Shown here one piece after another: positions 27,871 through 36,634 of a DNA stretch of 64,000 nt (position 1 is its first letter; every line of letters starts with the position of its first letter). Made by a program: the position numbers and the translations under genes. Source of the stretch: Rhizobium sp. ARZ01. Lineage in GTDB: Bacteria; Pseudomonadota; Alphaproteobacteria; Rhizobiales; Rhizobiaceae. The notes beneath the pieces were generated by a model that did no database searches, was not told the origin of the DNA, and worked only from the letters and a program-made list of their open reading frames with translations. The stretch is from assembly GCF_014851675.1 (NCBI RefSeq), contig NZ_JACVAE010000001.1, positions 1,488,001 to 1,552,000 of the forward strand. The letters are read 5' to 3'.

Positions 27871-28123
27871 TCGCGTTTACCAAATTCACGAAATTCCCGC
27901 GAAATTTGTCACCACCTGGCACCGATAAATTGCTCGAGCGGAGGCAGGTTATGGGCCAGTCCAAATCTGTAGGAAGTATAGCGGATCAATTGCGTCGGTA
28001 GGCAGTGTCTTCAGAGTGCCCACAACAGTGTGAGAGACATGATCCCCTGTCTCGCTAATACGCCAGCTGGCTAGCAACAGCCATTGGCAAATCGATATAT
28101 CCATTGTTTTCAAAAGCATACGG

Positions 28124-28200
<77 letters not shown>

Positions 28201-28242
28201 ACGGTCCGTAAGGGGCGAGATACACGCATCCGCCATACGCCG
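28201..28242 (-). promoter_or_regulatory. Candidate promoter of tRNA-Pro
   Basis: Upstream of the tRNA the minus strand has TTGCGG followed after 17 bp by TATCTC, ending about 15-20 bp before the mature 5' end. A pattern match only. Confidence 0.3.
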
Positions 28243-28310
28243 CAACAGCAAATATCAATGGCGATGAAATCAACCACAATGATTCGCTGGCCGCAGGCGA
28301 CCAGCTACCT

Positions 28311-28583
28311 TCAGTCGCGGAAACGAATAGGCTCGACTATACGACTGGTCAAAAGCAGCGAACGGTCCGGCTGGATGACATAAGTTTCGATTACGTCTCG
28401 GCCGAACTGATCAATAAACCGGTGGCGAAACCAACTGCCGACCGGTGCCTTGGTCAGCTTCGAACGCGGCTGGCCGCCATACGTGATACTGCCGGGGATA
28501 GGCTCGGGATAGTTGCCGCTCCCAGTCCCCGAGCAGTCGGCAAGGACCAATGCCGCAAAGCAAAGCGGAAGCATCGTTCTCAT
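28311..28583 (-). CDS. Small putative lipoprotein of unknown function
   Basis: 90 residues. The N-terminus is a short signal peptide ending ALVLADC, which resembles a lipobox but has Asp at -1 where Gly or Ala is usual, so lipidation is uncertain. The mature part (KAPVGSWFRHRFIDQFGRDV onward) is short and polar with no recognised domain. It stands alone next to tRNA-Pro. I recognise no family with confidence. Confidence 0.65.
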   Translation of the reverse strand: MRTMLPLCFAALVLADCSGTGSGNYPEPIPGSITYGGQPRSKLTKAPVGSWFRHRFIDQFGRDVIETYVIQPDRSLLLTSRIVEPIRFRD

Positions 28584-28737
28584 TGTCGCCCACTGTCCGT
28601 GATCTTACTGCTTTTTCTGGGGAATGCGACGGACGTCCCCGTATGACGAAGGTGCTTATTCAAGAATAGCGCAAGAATGAACGCCTCGATAGAGCAAGCC
28701 CATCCGTCGATCAAACCGCAAAGCAAGGGCAGAGCCG

Positions 28738-28766
28738 TTGAAATGTACCGGCCTCAGTGCTAAGGA
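28738..28766 (+). promoter_or_regulatory. Candidate promoter of the NDUFS4-like gene
   Basis: TTGAAA (28738-28743) followed by TAAGGA at 17-bp spacing (CTAAGG at 16), the same form as the rpsB promoter candidate. The leader to ATG 28924 would be about 150 nt. The 340-bp spacer 28584-28923 otherwise shows no gene. Confidence 0.4.
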
Positions 28767-28923
28767 CCGACGCGCGATCGGTCAAGCGTGCTGCAGGCGA
28801 CAAGGCACCGGAAAGACTGGACGAATATGTGATCCAGCGCATTTTCCATCGAGAGAGTTTGCGTTATGGGAATGCGATGCCACAGAACTGCATGAACGTG
28901 AAAATATCGGAGCCACAGCATCC

Positions 28924-29229
28924 ATGAGCGCGAAGATCTATCGTCCCGCGAAGACCGCCATGCAGTCAGGCAAGGCGAAAACGAATCTTTGGGTCCTTGA
29001 GTTCGATCAGGAACGCCCCCGCACGATCGATCCGATCATGGGATACACTAGCTCCGGCGACATGCGCCAGCAGGTTCGGCTGACATTCGAATCGCGTGAA
29101 CTCGCAGTGGCCTATGCCGAACGCAACGGCCTTGCCTATCGGGTCATCGAACCCCACGATGCGACCCGCAAGAAGGTCGCCTACCCCGACAATTTCCGTT
29201 TCAATCGCATGCAGCCTTGGACGCACTAA
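28924..29229 (+). CDS. NADH-ubiquinone oxidoreductase accessory subunit (NDUFS4/ETC complex I family)
   Basis: 101 residues matching PF04800, the 18-kDa accessory subunit NDUFS4 that alphaproteobacterial complex I shares with mitochondria. The block LTFESRELAVAYAERNGLAY and the end DNFRFNRMQPWTH are typical. It is predicted to bind the peripheral arm of complex I in the cytoplasm. I chose ATG 28924 (MSAKIYRPAKT), which fits the family; a longer upstream frame has no resemblance. It directly precedes tRNA-Arg. Confidence 0.9.
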   Translation: MSAKIYRPAKTAMQSGKAKTNLWVLEFDQERPRTIDPIMGYTSSGDMRQQVRLTFESRELAVAYAERNGLAYRVIEPHDATRKKVAYPDNFRFNRMQPWTH

Positions 29230-29242
29230 CAGCATCCTAATC

Positions 29243-29319
29243 GGCCCCTTAGCTCAGCTGGATAGAGCAACTGCCTTCTAAGCAGTAGGTCGCAGGTTCG
29301 AATCCTGCAGGGGTCGCCA
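29243..29319 (+). tRNA. tRNA-Arg (TCT)
   Basis: 77-nt cloverleaf. Acceptor GGCCCCT/AGGGGTC (one G-U), D-arm TAGCTCAGCTGGATAGAGCA, anticodon loop CTTCTAA (anticodon TCT), T-arm GGTTCGAATCC, discriminator G and encoded CCA. A typical integration site for islands, but no integrase or repeated 3' end is seen nearby. Confidence 0.97.
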
Positions 29320-29942
29320 CAAACTGTTGATTTTCCTGCCTTAGTTTTCCGTCCGCCGACTTTTTTCCGACTTTTCCGACCGCAGAAAAATCGGATGGAA
29401 TTGCCACCCTAACGCGTCAGCTTTCCGAGCACGAATTGGTTATCCCGGCGATTGCCACAATCGCAGGCGTCGCGACAGCGTGTTGATGTAGCAACTGGCG
29501 GAAAGCGCCATTGCAGGTCTCGACGATCGACCATCCTTGATGATTGCATTTCAGTGGCCGCCCGCGAGCACGTACCACTCCGACAGCCTCAGTTGAAGTG
29601 CAGCCCGTCGCGCCTGGATGGCCTGTTGATTCGGCAGGCTCAACGGATGGCACAGGGACCAAGAAGGCAACCTACGTAGCGGCCAAGCACCCAGACGCAG
29701 CGAGCAGCAAAACCAGCTGATACAGAAGTCACCCTCAAGCACGAGCGTTTCACCGAGGCGAGTTGGGAAGCGGGAAATCAGCGACCTACTAGGAGCGCTG
29801 GTACCTGCCCACCACCGATTTGGCGGCATGCTGACAAGCTGCATAGCGGCAGGTGCCGATATGTGCACGCCTTACGCTGACGACCGAAACACGTGCCGCC
29901 CTTCGGTTGCCACCGATCAGAGTCGAACAATGGCTATCCGCC
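29320..29942. other. Gene-free 623-bp stretch between tRNA-Arg and fpr
   Basis: Both flanking genes point into it, so no promoter is required. Several short open frames exist on both strands, none longer than 105 codons, none with a ribosome-binding site or a fold I recognise. A short tandem of TTTTCCGAC units occurs at about 29355-29380. It may be decayed coding DNA or residue of a past insertion at the tRNA; that is inference. Confidence 0.5.
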
Positions 29943-30755
29943 TCAGTCGACGAAAGCGCGCTCGATGACGAACTCGCCCGGTTTGCTGTTGGCGCCTTCC
30001 GTGAGGCCGGCCTTCTCAAGCAAGGCCTTGGTGTCCTTCAGCATCGCCGCAGAACCGCAGATCATCGCGCGATCGACGGCCGGGTCGAAGGCGGGAACGC
30101 CCAGATCGGCGAACATCTTGCCGTTGCTGATGAGGTCGGTGATGCGGCCTTGATAGGCGAAGGGTTCGCGGGTGACGGTCGCGTAATGGCGCAGCCTGCC
30201 ACCGACAAGTTCTGAGAGGAGCTCGTCCTTAGCAATTTCTTCGACCAGATCGAATCCGTACTTCAGCTCAGACACCTCGCGGCAGGTGTGGGTGAGGATC
30301 ACCTCTTCGAACTTTTCATAGGTCTCGGGGTCGCGGATCAAGCTTGCAAACGGGGCAATACCGGTGCCGGTCGAAAACATGTAGAGGCGCTTGCCCGGCG
30401 TGAGCGCATCGAGAACCAGCGTGCCGGTCGGCTTCTTGCGCATCAACACCTGGTCGCCCTGCTTGATCTTCTGCAGGTGCGAGGTCAGCGGACCATCCGG
30501 CACCTTGATCGAGAAGAACTCCAGTTCCTCGTCCCAAGAAGGGCTTGCGATTGAATAGGCACGGTAGATCGGCTTGCCGTCCACCATCAGGCCGATCATG
30601 GCGAACTCGCCCGAGCGGAAGCGAAAACCGTCGGGACGCGTCATACGGAAGCGGAAGAGCCGATCCGTATAATGCTGCACGTCCGTTACCGTCTCAGCAT
30701 AGACGCCCGCGGGAACGGTGGCGGCGAATTCTTCAGTCTTGGCTGGCGCGTTCAT
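29943..30755 (-). CDS. fpr: Ferredoxin/flavodoxin--NADP+ reductase
   Basis: 270-residue FAD enzyme of the bacterial FNR type. The FAD motif RAYSIASPSW, the pyrophosphate-binding GTGIAPFASLIRD and the C-terminal FVIERAFVD tail place it in the subclass IA/FPR group. It exchanges electrons between NADPH and ferredoxin or flavodoxin, often for redox stress or Fe-S supply, and here could feed the neighbouring sulfite reductase. It has its own transcript, since a terminator separates it from the cys operon. Start ATG 30755. Confidence 0.94.
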   Translation of the reverse strand: MNAPAKTEEFAATVPAGVYAETVTDVQHYTDRLFRFRMTRPDGFRFRSGEFAMIGLMVDGKPIYRAYSIASPSWDEELEFFSIKVPDGPLTSHLQKIKQGDQVLMRKKPTGTLVLDALTPGKRLYMFSTGTGIAPFASLIRDPETYEKFEEVILTHTCREVSELKYGFDLVEEIAKDELLSELVGGRLRHYATVTREPFAYQGRITDLISNGKMFADLGVPAFDPAVDRAMICGSAAMLKDTKALLEKAGLTEGANSKPGEFVIERAFVD

Positions 30756-30913
30756 GCGTGATTAGTTCCTGCATCCCGTACGAGTTCGATATAGGCAGAT
30801 ATTATACTGCACCTGGCGAAGGAAGGCACTGCGTTCCAAAGGTATCAGGCCTGCGCAAATTGCATTCCATCCCGTCACATCACGCTGAGAACCTTAGTTT
30901 GCATTGCAGCAAG

Positions 30914-30957
30914 AAAAAAGGCCCGTTGCCGGTACTGACCGGAAACAGGCCCTTTTT
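30914..30957 (-). terminator. Terminator of the cysG-cysI operon
   Basis: An extended inverted repeat with GGCC and CCGGT arms and A/T ends lies 15 bp after the DUF934 stop; the minus strand ends in TTTTTT (30914-30919). Strong rho-independent form. Confidence 0.8.
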
Positions 30958-30971
30958 GCGACAAAATGTCG

Positions 30972-31472
30972 TCAGCTCACACGGCGCCAGCTATAAGATT
31001 TCGTATCAGCCGATGGCCTGGCCGTCGGCTGATAGTGGTTGGCAATGCCGGGCAACCGGCTTTCCCCAAGCCGCTTCAGCGCGGTAGCGTTGGAAACGGC
31101 GAAGCTGTCGATGCCGCAGCGAAGCATCAGCGGGATCTGGTCGATAAGCACGTCCCCGACCGCCCTCACCTCGCCTTTGAAACCCAGCCGCGATCGCAAA
31201 AGCGATGCATGGCTAAATGCCCGGCCATCGTTGAACGCCGGAAACGCCACTGCGACGAGTGCAATGCGGCCCAGATACTGGATGAGCCGGCGCACGTCGT
31301 CGGCCGGCTTGATCAGCACACCGAGGCTGTCTTCACTGCATCCAGCGACGCGGGCGAGAAAATCTTCGATCGCGATGATCGCCTTCTCGTTCGACCCTGC
31401 CTTGGTCTCATCGGTCTCGATGACCCACGGGTCATCCGTCACGAAGCCGGTTTCCTTCCAGATTTTCGTCAT
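30972..31472 (-). CDS. DUF934 family protein (sulfite-reduction associated)
   Basis: 166 residues matching DUF934, a family of unknown activity almost always found beside cysI/cysH in alphaproteobacteria. Conserved elements include LGVLIKPADDVRRLIQYLGR and the RAVGDVLIDQIPLMLRCGID stretch. It starts 11 bp after cysI and ends the operon at a terminator. A role in sulfite reduction or electron supply is inferred from context only. Confidence 0.9.
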   Translation of the reverse strand: MTKIWKETGFVTDDPWVIETDETKAGSNEKAIIAIEDFLARVAGCSEDSLGVLIKPADDVRRLIQYLGRIALVAVAFPAFNDGRAFSHASLLRSRLGFKGEVRAVGDVLIDQIPLMLRCGIDSFAVSNATALKRLGESRLPGIANHYQPTARPSADTKSYSWRRVS

Positions 31473-31483
31473 GCTTGCTCCCC

Positions 31484-33154
31484 TCAGGCCGCTTCCGCCG
31501 TCTTGCCGTAGAGCGCATCCTTGAAAGGCTGCGGCCCGACGCGCCGATAGGCTGCGAGAAATGTTTCGGTCGGATCGAGGCGCAAGCCCAGATAGGTATC
31601 GACTACAACCTCAACGGCATCCGTCACTTTCTCGGGCTCGAAGCCGCGGCCGATGATTTCGCCAATCGAGGTGTTCTCGTCGCCGGAGCCGCCGAGCGTG
31701 ATCTGATAGAGTTCCTCCCCCTTCTTCTCCACGCCGAGCAGGCCGATATGGCCCACGTGGTGGTGACCGCAGGCGTTGATGCAGCCGGATATCTTGATCT
31801 TCAGTTCGCCGATCTCAGTCTGACGCTCCGGCGAAGCGAAGCGGTTGGAGATCTCCTGCGCGACCGGAATCGAACGGGCGTTCGCAAGCGCGCAATAGTC
31901 GAGCCCTGGGCAGGCGATGATATCGGTGATCAATCCGGCATTGGCCGTGGCGAGCCCGGCGGCGACAAGGGCGCGATACACCGGCTCGAGATCGGCGAGC
32001 GCAACGTGCGGCAGGATCAGGTTCTGCTCATGGCTGACGCGTATCTCGTCCAAAGCGTATTCCTGTGCGATGTCGGCGACAGCCTCCATCTGCACATCCG
32101 ACGCGTCGCCCGGAATGCCGCCGATCGGCTTCAACGAGATCGTCACCATGCCATAGTCAGGGTGCTTGTGCGGCTGCACGTTCTGCTGCACCCAGCGGGC
32201 GAAATCAGGATCCGCCTTCTTCCACTGTGCAAGGCTCGCCCATCCCTCGGCGCGTGGCTCCAGTACCGGTGGAGCGAAGTAGGCGGTGATTGCCTGGATG
32301 TCGGCAGCGGGTAGTTTCAACTCACTGTTCCTCAGTTCGGCGAACTCGACCTCGACCTGGCGCGCCAGTTCTTCGGCGCCGGTCTCGTGGACGAGGATCT
32401 TGATGCGCGCCTTGTACTTGTTGTCGCGCCGGCCGTAGAGGTTATACACACGCATGATCGCGGTGATGTAGGAGAGCAGATCCGCTTCCGGCAGGAAGTC
32501 GCGGATCTTCTTGGCGATCAGCGGCGTACGCCCCTGCCCGCCGCCGACGTAGACGGCGAAACCGATCTTGCCCTCGTCATCCTTCTTCAGGTGCAGCCCG
32601 ATGTCGTGAACCTGGATTGCTGCGCGGTCGCGCTCAGCGCCCGTCACGGCGATCTTGAATTTGCGCGGCAGGAACGAGAATTCCGGGTGGACCGAAGACC
32701 ACTGGCGCAGGATCTCGGCATAGGGCCGCGGATCGGCCACCTCGTCGGCGGCAGCACCGGCAAAGTGATCGGCAGTGACGTTTCGGATGCAGTTGCCGGA
32801 GGTCTGGATCGCATGCATCTCTACGCTGGCAAGGTCAGCCAGCGCATCCGGCATGTCGGCGAGCTTCGGCCAGTTGTACTGAATGTTCTGGCGCGTGGTG
32901 AAGTGGCCATAGCCACGGTCATACTTGCGGGCGATATGCGCAAGCATCCGCATCTGGCGGCTGTCCAGCGTCCCATAGGGGATCGCAACGCGCAGCATGT
33001 AGGCGTGGAGCTGCAGGTAGACGCCGTTCATCAGGCGCAACGGCTTGAAGGCATCCTCGGCCAGTTCACCGGAAAGGCGGCGTGCGACCTGGTCGCGGAA
33101 CTGGGCGACGCGCCCGGCAACAAAGGCGTGGTCGAATTCATCGTAGCGATACAT
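31484..33154 (-). CDS. cysI: CysI, siroheme/4Fe-4S sulfite (nitrite/sulfite) reductase hemoprotein
   Basis: 556 residues. Two ferredoxin-like and two siroheme/4Fe-4S repeats are present. The cluster ligands are CPGLDYC and, about 40 residues on, CINAC within SGCINACGHHHVGH. The enzyme reduces sulfite to sulfide with six electrons. Related nitrite reductases share the motifs, but the cysG-DUF2849-DUF934 context favours sulfite assimilation. Siroheme would come from the adjacent CysG. No cysJ flavoprotein is present here, so ferredoxin or Fpr may donate electrons. Confidence 0.95.
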   Translation of the reverse strand: MYRYDEFDHAFVAGRVAQFRDQVARRLSGELAEDAFKPLRLMNGVYLQLHAYMLRVAIPYGTLDSRQMRMLAHIARKYDRGYGHFTTRQNIQYNWPKLADMPDALADLASVEMHAIQTSGNCIRNVTADHFAGAAADEVADPRPYAEILRQWSSVHPEFSFLPRKFKIAVTGAERDRAAIQVHDIGLHLKKDDEGKIGFAVYVGGGQGRTPLIAKKIRDFLPEADLLSYITAIMRVYNLYGRRDNKYKARIKILVHETGAEELARQVEVEFAELRNSELKLPAADIQAITAYFAPPVLEPRAEGWASLAQWKKADPDFARWVQQNVQPHKHPDYGMVTISLKPIGGIPGDASDVQMEAVADIAQEYALDEIRVSHEQNLILPHVALADLEPVYRALVAAGLATANAGLITDIIACPGLDYCALANARSIPVAQEISNRFASPERQTEIGELKIKISGCINACGHHHVGHIGLLGVEKKGEELYQITLGGSGDENTSIGEIIGRGFEPEKVTDAVEVVVDTYLGLRLDPTETFLAAYRRVGPQPFKDALYGKTAEAA

Positions 33155-33164
33155 GTCTATTCCT

Positions 33165-33482
33165 TCAGGCCGCAGCAGTGCGAGTCGTCTTTAGCCCGGC
33201 ATAGCCGATCGCATAGATGATGGACGGACCCTCGGCCCGGATACGTTCGCGCATGCGCAGGGGCCGTAGGAGGCCATCGACTTCCACAACGTCGACGACG
33301 TTCGCGTCCACCACCTTGTTGTCGGCAAACGCCTGCCTGCCGGTCGCCTCCAGCGCCTCGACGGCCTCCTTGTGCCGGGCAACGAAAGCGTCCTGCAGCG
33401 ATTCATTCCAGTTTCCCGAGGCGTCGAGCCAGACGGATATGCCATCCGCCAACCGGTTTGCGGTCAGAACCTTTTCTGCCAT
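33165..33482 (-). CDS. DUF2849 family protein
   Basis: 105 residues matching DUF2849, a family found between cysG and cysI in Rhizobiales. Function unknown. The N-terminal half (MAEKVLTANRLADGISVWLD) is conserved, and the C-terminus is basic. ATG 33482 is 2 bp after the cysG stop, so it is coupled to cysG; cysI follows 10 bp later. No metal-binding or catalytic signature is visible. Confidence 0.87.
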   Translation of the reverse strand: MAEKVLTANRLADGISVWLDASGNWNESLQDAFVARHKEAVEALEATGRQAFADNKVVDANVVDVVEVDGLLRPLRMRERIRAEGPSIIYAIGYAGLKTTRTAAA

Positions 33483-33483
33483 G

Positions 33484-34920
33484 TCATGCTCCCTGAAATA
33501 CGGCGTCCGCCATCTCGCGGCTGCGGACGAGCGGGACGGAATGTTCGAAATTGGCGCCGGCGACAGCATCGCCGATGATGACCATGACCGGACCGGTCAG
33601 TTCGTCGCGATGCTGCAGATCCGGCAGGTCCTTCAGCGTGCCGTGCAAAAGGCGTTTGTTGGCGCGGCTGGCGTTCTCGATCACCGCGACCGTTGTCTCC
33701 GAAGGCAGGCCTGCCTGCATCAGCCGCTCGGCAACAGAGGCTGCGACCGTCCGCCCCATATAGACGGCAATCGTCGCGCCGGAGACGGCAAGCCGCGCCC
33801 AGTCCGGGAGAACGGCGCCCGTGAGATCATGGCCAGTCGTGAACACGAGCGACGAGGCGACACCGCGCAGCGTCAGCGGCAGCTCAAAGTCGGCGGCAGC
33901 GGCAAAGGCAGAGGTGATGCCAGGCACGATCTCATAGGTAATACCGGCCCCGCGCAGCGCTGCCATTTCCTCGGCGGCGCGGCCGAAAATAAGCGGATCA
34001 CCGGATTTCAGCCGCACGACGCGCTTGCCCTCCCGCCCGAGTTCGACCAGAAGATCGTTGATCTCTCCCTGCGACTTTGAATGGCAACCCTTGCGTTTGC
34101 CGACGGAAATCCGCTCTGCATCGCGGCGCGCCATGTCGACGATCGCCTGCGGCACCAACGCGTCGAAGACGATCACGTCGGCTTCCATCATCACGCGCTG
34201 AGCACGCAAGGTCAGTAGGTCCTCTGCGCCTGGGCCGGCGCCGACGAGCCACACGTGTCCCTGGCCCCTGTCGGCGTTCGCGAGAAGTTGAGTAACCTTT
34301 CTCCGTGCGAGCCCCTCATCACCCGCACCGATTGCGTCCGCCACCTGCCCCTGAAAAAAACGGCGCCAGAAGAGGCGGCGGGTGACACCGCGCGGCACGA
34401 TGGCTTCAACAGCCTGACGATAGGAGGCTGCGAGCAAAGCAAGGCGCCCGAGCGACGGCGATAGCAGTTGGTCGATCTGGCCGCGTATCATCTGCGCGAG
34501 GACAGGCCCTGCCCCTTCCGTACCGATGGCGACCGCGACCGGGGCGCGATTGACCAGCGCCGGCGTGAAGAAATCGCACAGATCGGGCTGATCGACCGCA
34601 TTGACCGGGATTTTCCTTGCGCGCGCAATCTCCGTGATCACCCGATCTTCCGCGGCATCGCCTGTTGCGGCGAAAACGAGTACGGATTCTGAAAGCCCAG
34701 TCGCCGAATTGTTCGTCGCAATAATGGCGATCGCTTCCTGAGCGAGATAGTTCGCAAACTCGGGCGCTACTTCGTCAGCCACCACCACAATCGTCGCATT
34801 GGTGTTGCGCAGCAAACGCACCTTGGCGAAGGCCTCATCACCGCCGCCAAACACCACGACCCTTTTTCCGGTCACACGGAAAAAGGCGGGAAAGACAGAA
34901 AGGCGAGGTTGCTCTCTCAC
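33484..34920 (-). CDS. cysG: CysG, siroheme synthase
   Basis: 478 residues with two activities. The N-terminal NAD-dependent precorrin-2 dehydrogenase/ferrochelatase part has VVVFGGGDEAFAKVRLL; the C-terminal uroporphyrinogen-III methyltransferase has VWLVGAGPGAEDLLTLRA and GRAAEEMAALRGAGITYEIV. It makes the siroheme used by CysI downstream. I chose GTG 34920 (product MREQPRLSVF), preceded by AAAGGG. A GTG at 34944 would add eight residues of no family resemblance. First gene of the operon, divergent from the diguanylate cyclase gene. Confidence 0.93.
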   Translation of the reverse strand: MREQPRLSVFPAFFRVTGKRVVVFGGGDEAFAKVRLLRNTNATIVVVADEVAPEFANYLAQEAIAIIATNNSATGLSESVLVFAATGDAAEDRVITEIARARKIPVNAVDQPDLCDFFTPALVNRAPVAVAIGTEGAGPVLAQMIRGQIDQLLSPSLGRLALLAASYRQAVEAIVPRGVTRRLFWRRFFQGQVADAIGAGDEGLARRKVTQLLANADRGQGHVWLVGAGPGAEDLLTLRAQRVMMEADVIVFDALVPQAIVDMARRDAERISVGKRKGCHSKSQGEINDLLVELGREGKRVVRLKSGDPLIFGRAAEEMAALRGAGITYEIVPGITSAFAAAADFELPLTLRGVASSLVFTTGHDLTGAVLPDWARLAVSGATIAVYMGRTVAASVAERLMQAGLPSETTVAVIENASRANKRLLHGTLKDLPDLQHRDELTGPVMVIIGDAVAGANFEHSVPLVRSREMADAVFQGA

Positions 34921-35166
34921 GAATGAACCCTTTGTTCGACACACCGCCGTTATCGCAAATCGGTCCAGTGGATTGAAGAAACGGAATATCGAGTGTGATC
35001 GCCCGCGTGCATTTCTGTTCCATCTATTCGTTCCGCAAAAGAAAACCGGCCCAGAACACGCCCAACGCGGAGCGCAGGACGCAATCGCCCGCGAAACGCT
35101 TAACTTTAATCAAATTGAAACCCCCGGTTCCTAGAGATTGCCCTAGTGCCATCCGGATTCCTCCCC

Positions 35167-36531
35167 ATGAATGCCCCTCCGCAATGCCTGAATATGTGGT
35201 ACTCCTGCGAACCGGTCCGGCTGGATCGCGCCAGGGAGACGCTTTCCGCCGTTATCGCGGAGCATGCCGACCGACTCATTGAACGTTTCTACGAAGTATT
35301 CCTCCGCCACGAGGCAGCCTCGCCATTCCTCGATCACTCGCTGGTAGTCGAACGCCTGAGCCCCGCGCTGCATCGCTGGCTCCTGTCGCTCGCCAACTTT
35401 GATCCGACACAGGATCTGGAGACGTTCAAGGAGCGCCAGGTGAAGATGGGCGAGGCCCACGCGCGCATGAAGATACCCGTCTATCTCGTTCTCGAGGGGG
35501 CCAGTCTTATCAAGAGCGATATCGCCGTGATCCTGTTGAGCAACCACGGCAACAGCGAAGGCGCAATGGCGTTCGTTCTTCTGAACGAAATCGTTGATTA
35601 TGCTATGCTCCTGATGAGCCAGGCCTACGTCACGGGCGTCACGCAACGCGCCAAGATCGAGGAGGCGTACCGCCTCTTTACCCTTGGACAGGACGTGAAT
35701 GTCGAACGCGAGAGCCAGCGCGCAGCGCTCATGGAATGGAGCCAATCCACCATATTCGGCCTGCTCGGAAGCGCAGGCAGCGCGGCGCCAAAACCGATCG
35801 CGACGTCGGAATTCGGCCTCTGGTTCCGTCATAGGGCCAGCATCATGTTCCAGGGCTCCCTGATGCTCAACAGCATCGATACGGCCATGAAGAACATCGA
35901 CGAAGAACTGCTTCCGACCATTGGCGGCCTCGACGCACTGCATGGCCCGGAAGGACCGCCGCTCATCGCGAGCCTGCAGGCACGCGTGGAGGAAATCAAA
36001 TTCCTGTTGTCGGACCTGTTCCAGAGCCTTTCGGCATCTGCAGGCGGCCGCGATCCGCTGACGAGTACGCTCAGCCGCAAGTTCCTGCCATCGATCCTTG
36101 GTCGCGAGATCGCGATGTGCCAGCAACACGGGACGCCGCTTGCCGTGATGATGGTTGACGCCGACCACTTCAAGAAGGTCAATGACACGTGGGGCCATGC
36201 GGCAGGAGACACTGTCCTGCGCCAGATTGCCGAAATCATTGCCGACAACACCCGTTCCGCGGATATCGTGTTCAGGTATGGTGGCGAAGAATTTCTCGTT
36301 GCCCTAGTGGAAACCGAACTGGACGGCGCACTGGAAGTCGCCGAAAAGGTCCGGGCCGCAGTTGATAACACCGAAATCACCGTCGTCGACGGCGCCCCGA
36401 TCCGCGCCACAGTATCGATCGGCGTCGCCACCCACCTCGGGCATCCCGACTACCAGCACTTGATCAAGGCGGCAGACCAGGCGCTCTATCGCGCGAAAAA
36501 TGAAGGGCGCAATCGGGTCGCAGCGGCGTAA
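35167..36531 (+). CDS. Globin-coupled diguanylate cyclase (DosC/YddV-like)
   Basis: 454 residues, almost the length of E. coli DosC. Order: globin sensor (about 1-150), middle helical domain (about 170-285), GGDEF domain to the end. With start ATG 35167, the proximal heme ligand is His98 (EAHARMKIPVYLVL) and a B-helix Tyr42 takes the distal place; DosC has His98 and Tyr43. The active site is GGEEF (372-376) and an intact RxxD inhibitory site (RSAD, 363-366) lies five residues before it. It is predicted to make cyclic di-GMP in an oxygen-dependent manner in the cytoplasm. A GTG at 35146 could add seven residues. Function inferred from these residues. Confidence 0.9.
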   Translation: MNAPPQCLNMWYSCEPVRLDRARETLSAVIAEHADRLIERFYEVFLRHEAASPFLDHSLVVERLSPALHRWLLSLANFDPTQDLETFKERQVKMGEAHARMKIPVYLVLEGASLIKSDIAVILLSNHGNSEGAMAFVLLNEIVDYAMLLMSQAYVTGVTQRAKIEEAYRLFTLGQDVNVERESQRAALMEWSQSTIFGLLGSAGSAAPKPIATSEFGLWFRHRASIMFQGSLMLNSIDTAMKNIDEELLPTIGGLDALHGPEGPPLIASLQARVEEIKFLLSDLFQSLSASAGGRDPLTSTLSRKFLPSILGREIAMCQQHGTPLAVMMVDADHFKKVNDTWGHAAGDTVLRQIAEIIADNTRSADIVFRYGGEEFLVALVETELDGALEVAEKVRAAVDNTEITVVDGAPIRATVSIGVATHLGHPDYQHLIKAADQALYRAKNEGRNRVAAA

Positions 36532-36558
36532 GCATCTGCGAAAGGCGTTGACGACTGA

Positions 36559-36585
36559 AAGGGAAAGCGTTTCGCGCTTTCCCTT
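36559..36585 (+). terminator. Hairpin after the diguanylate cyclase gene
   Basis: Perfect 11-bp arms AAGGGAAAGCG/CGCTTTCCCTT (36559-36569, 36575-36585) with a 5-nt loop, 27 bp after the stop. No T-run beyond the stem. Confidence 0.6.
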
Positions 36586-36634
36586 ACCTGCTGGCGAGCT
36601 TACATTCCTCGGTCTTCACAGAGGATTTCCTGCT

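Noticed and set aside
29243..29942. An integrated island at tRNA-Arg with a repeated tRNA end.
   Set aside because: No second copy of the tRNA 3' end and no integrase frame in the window.
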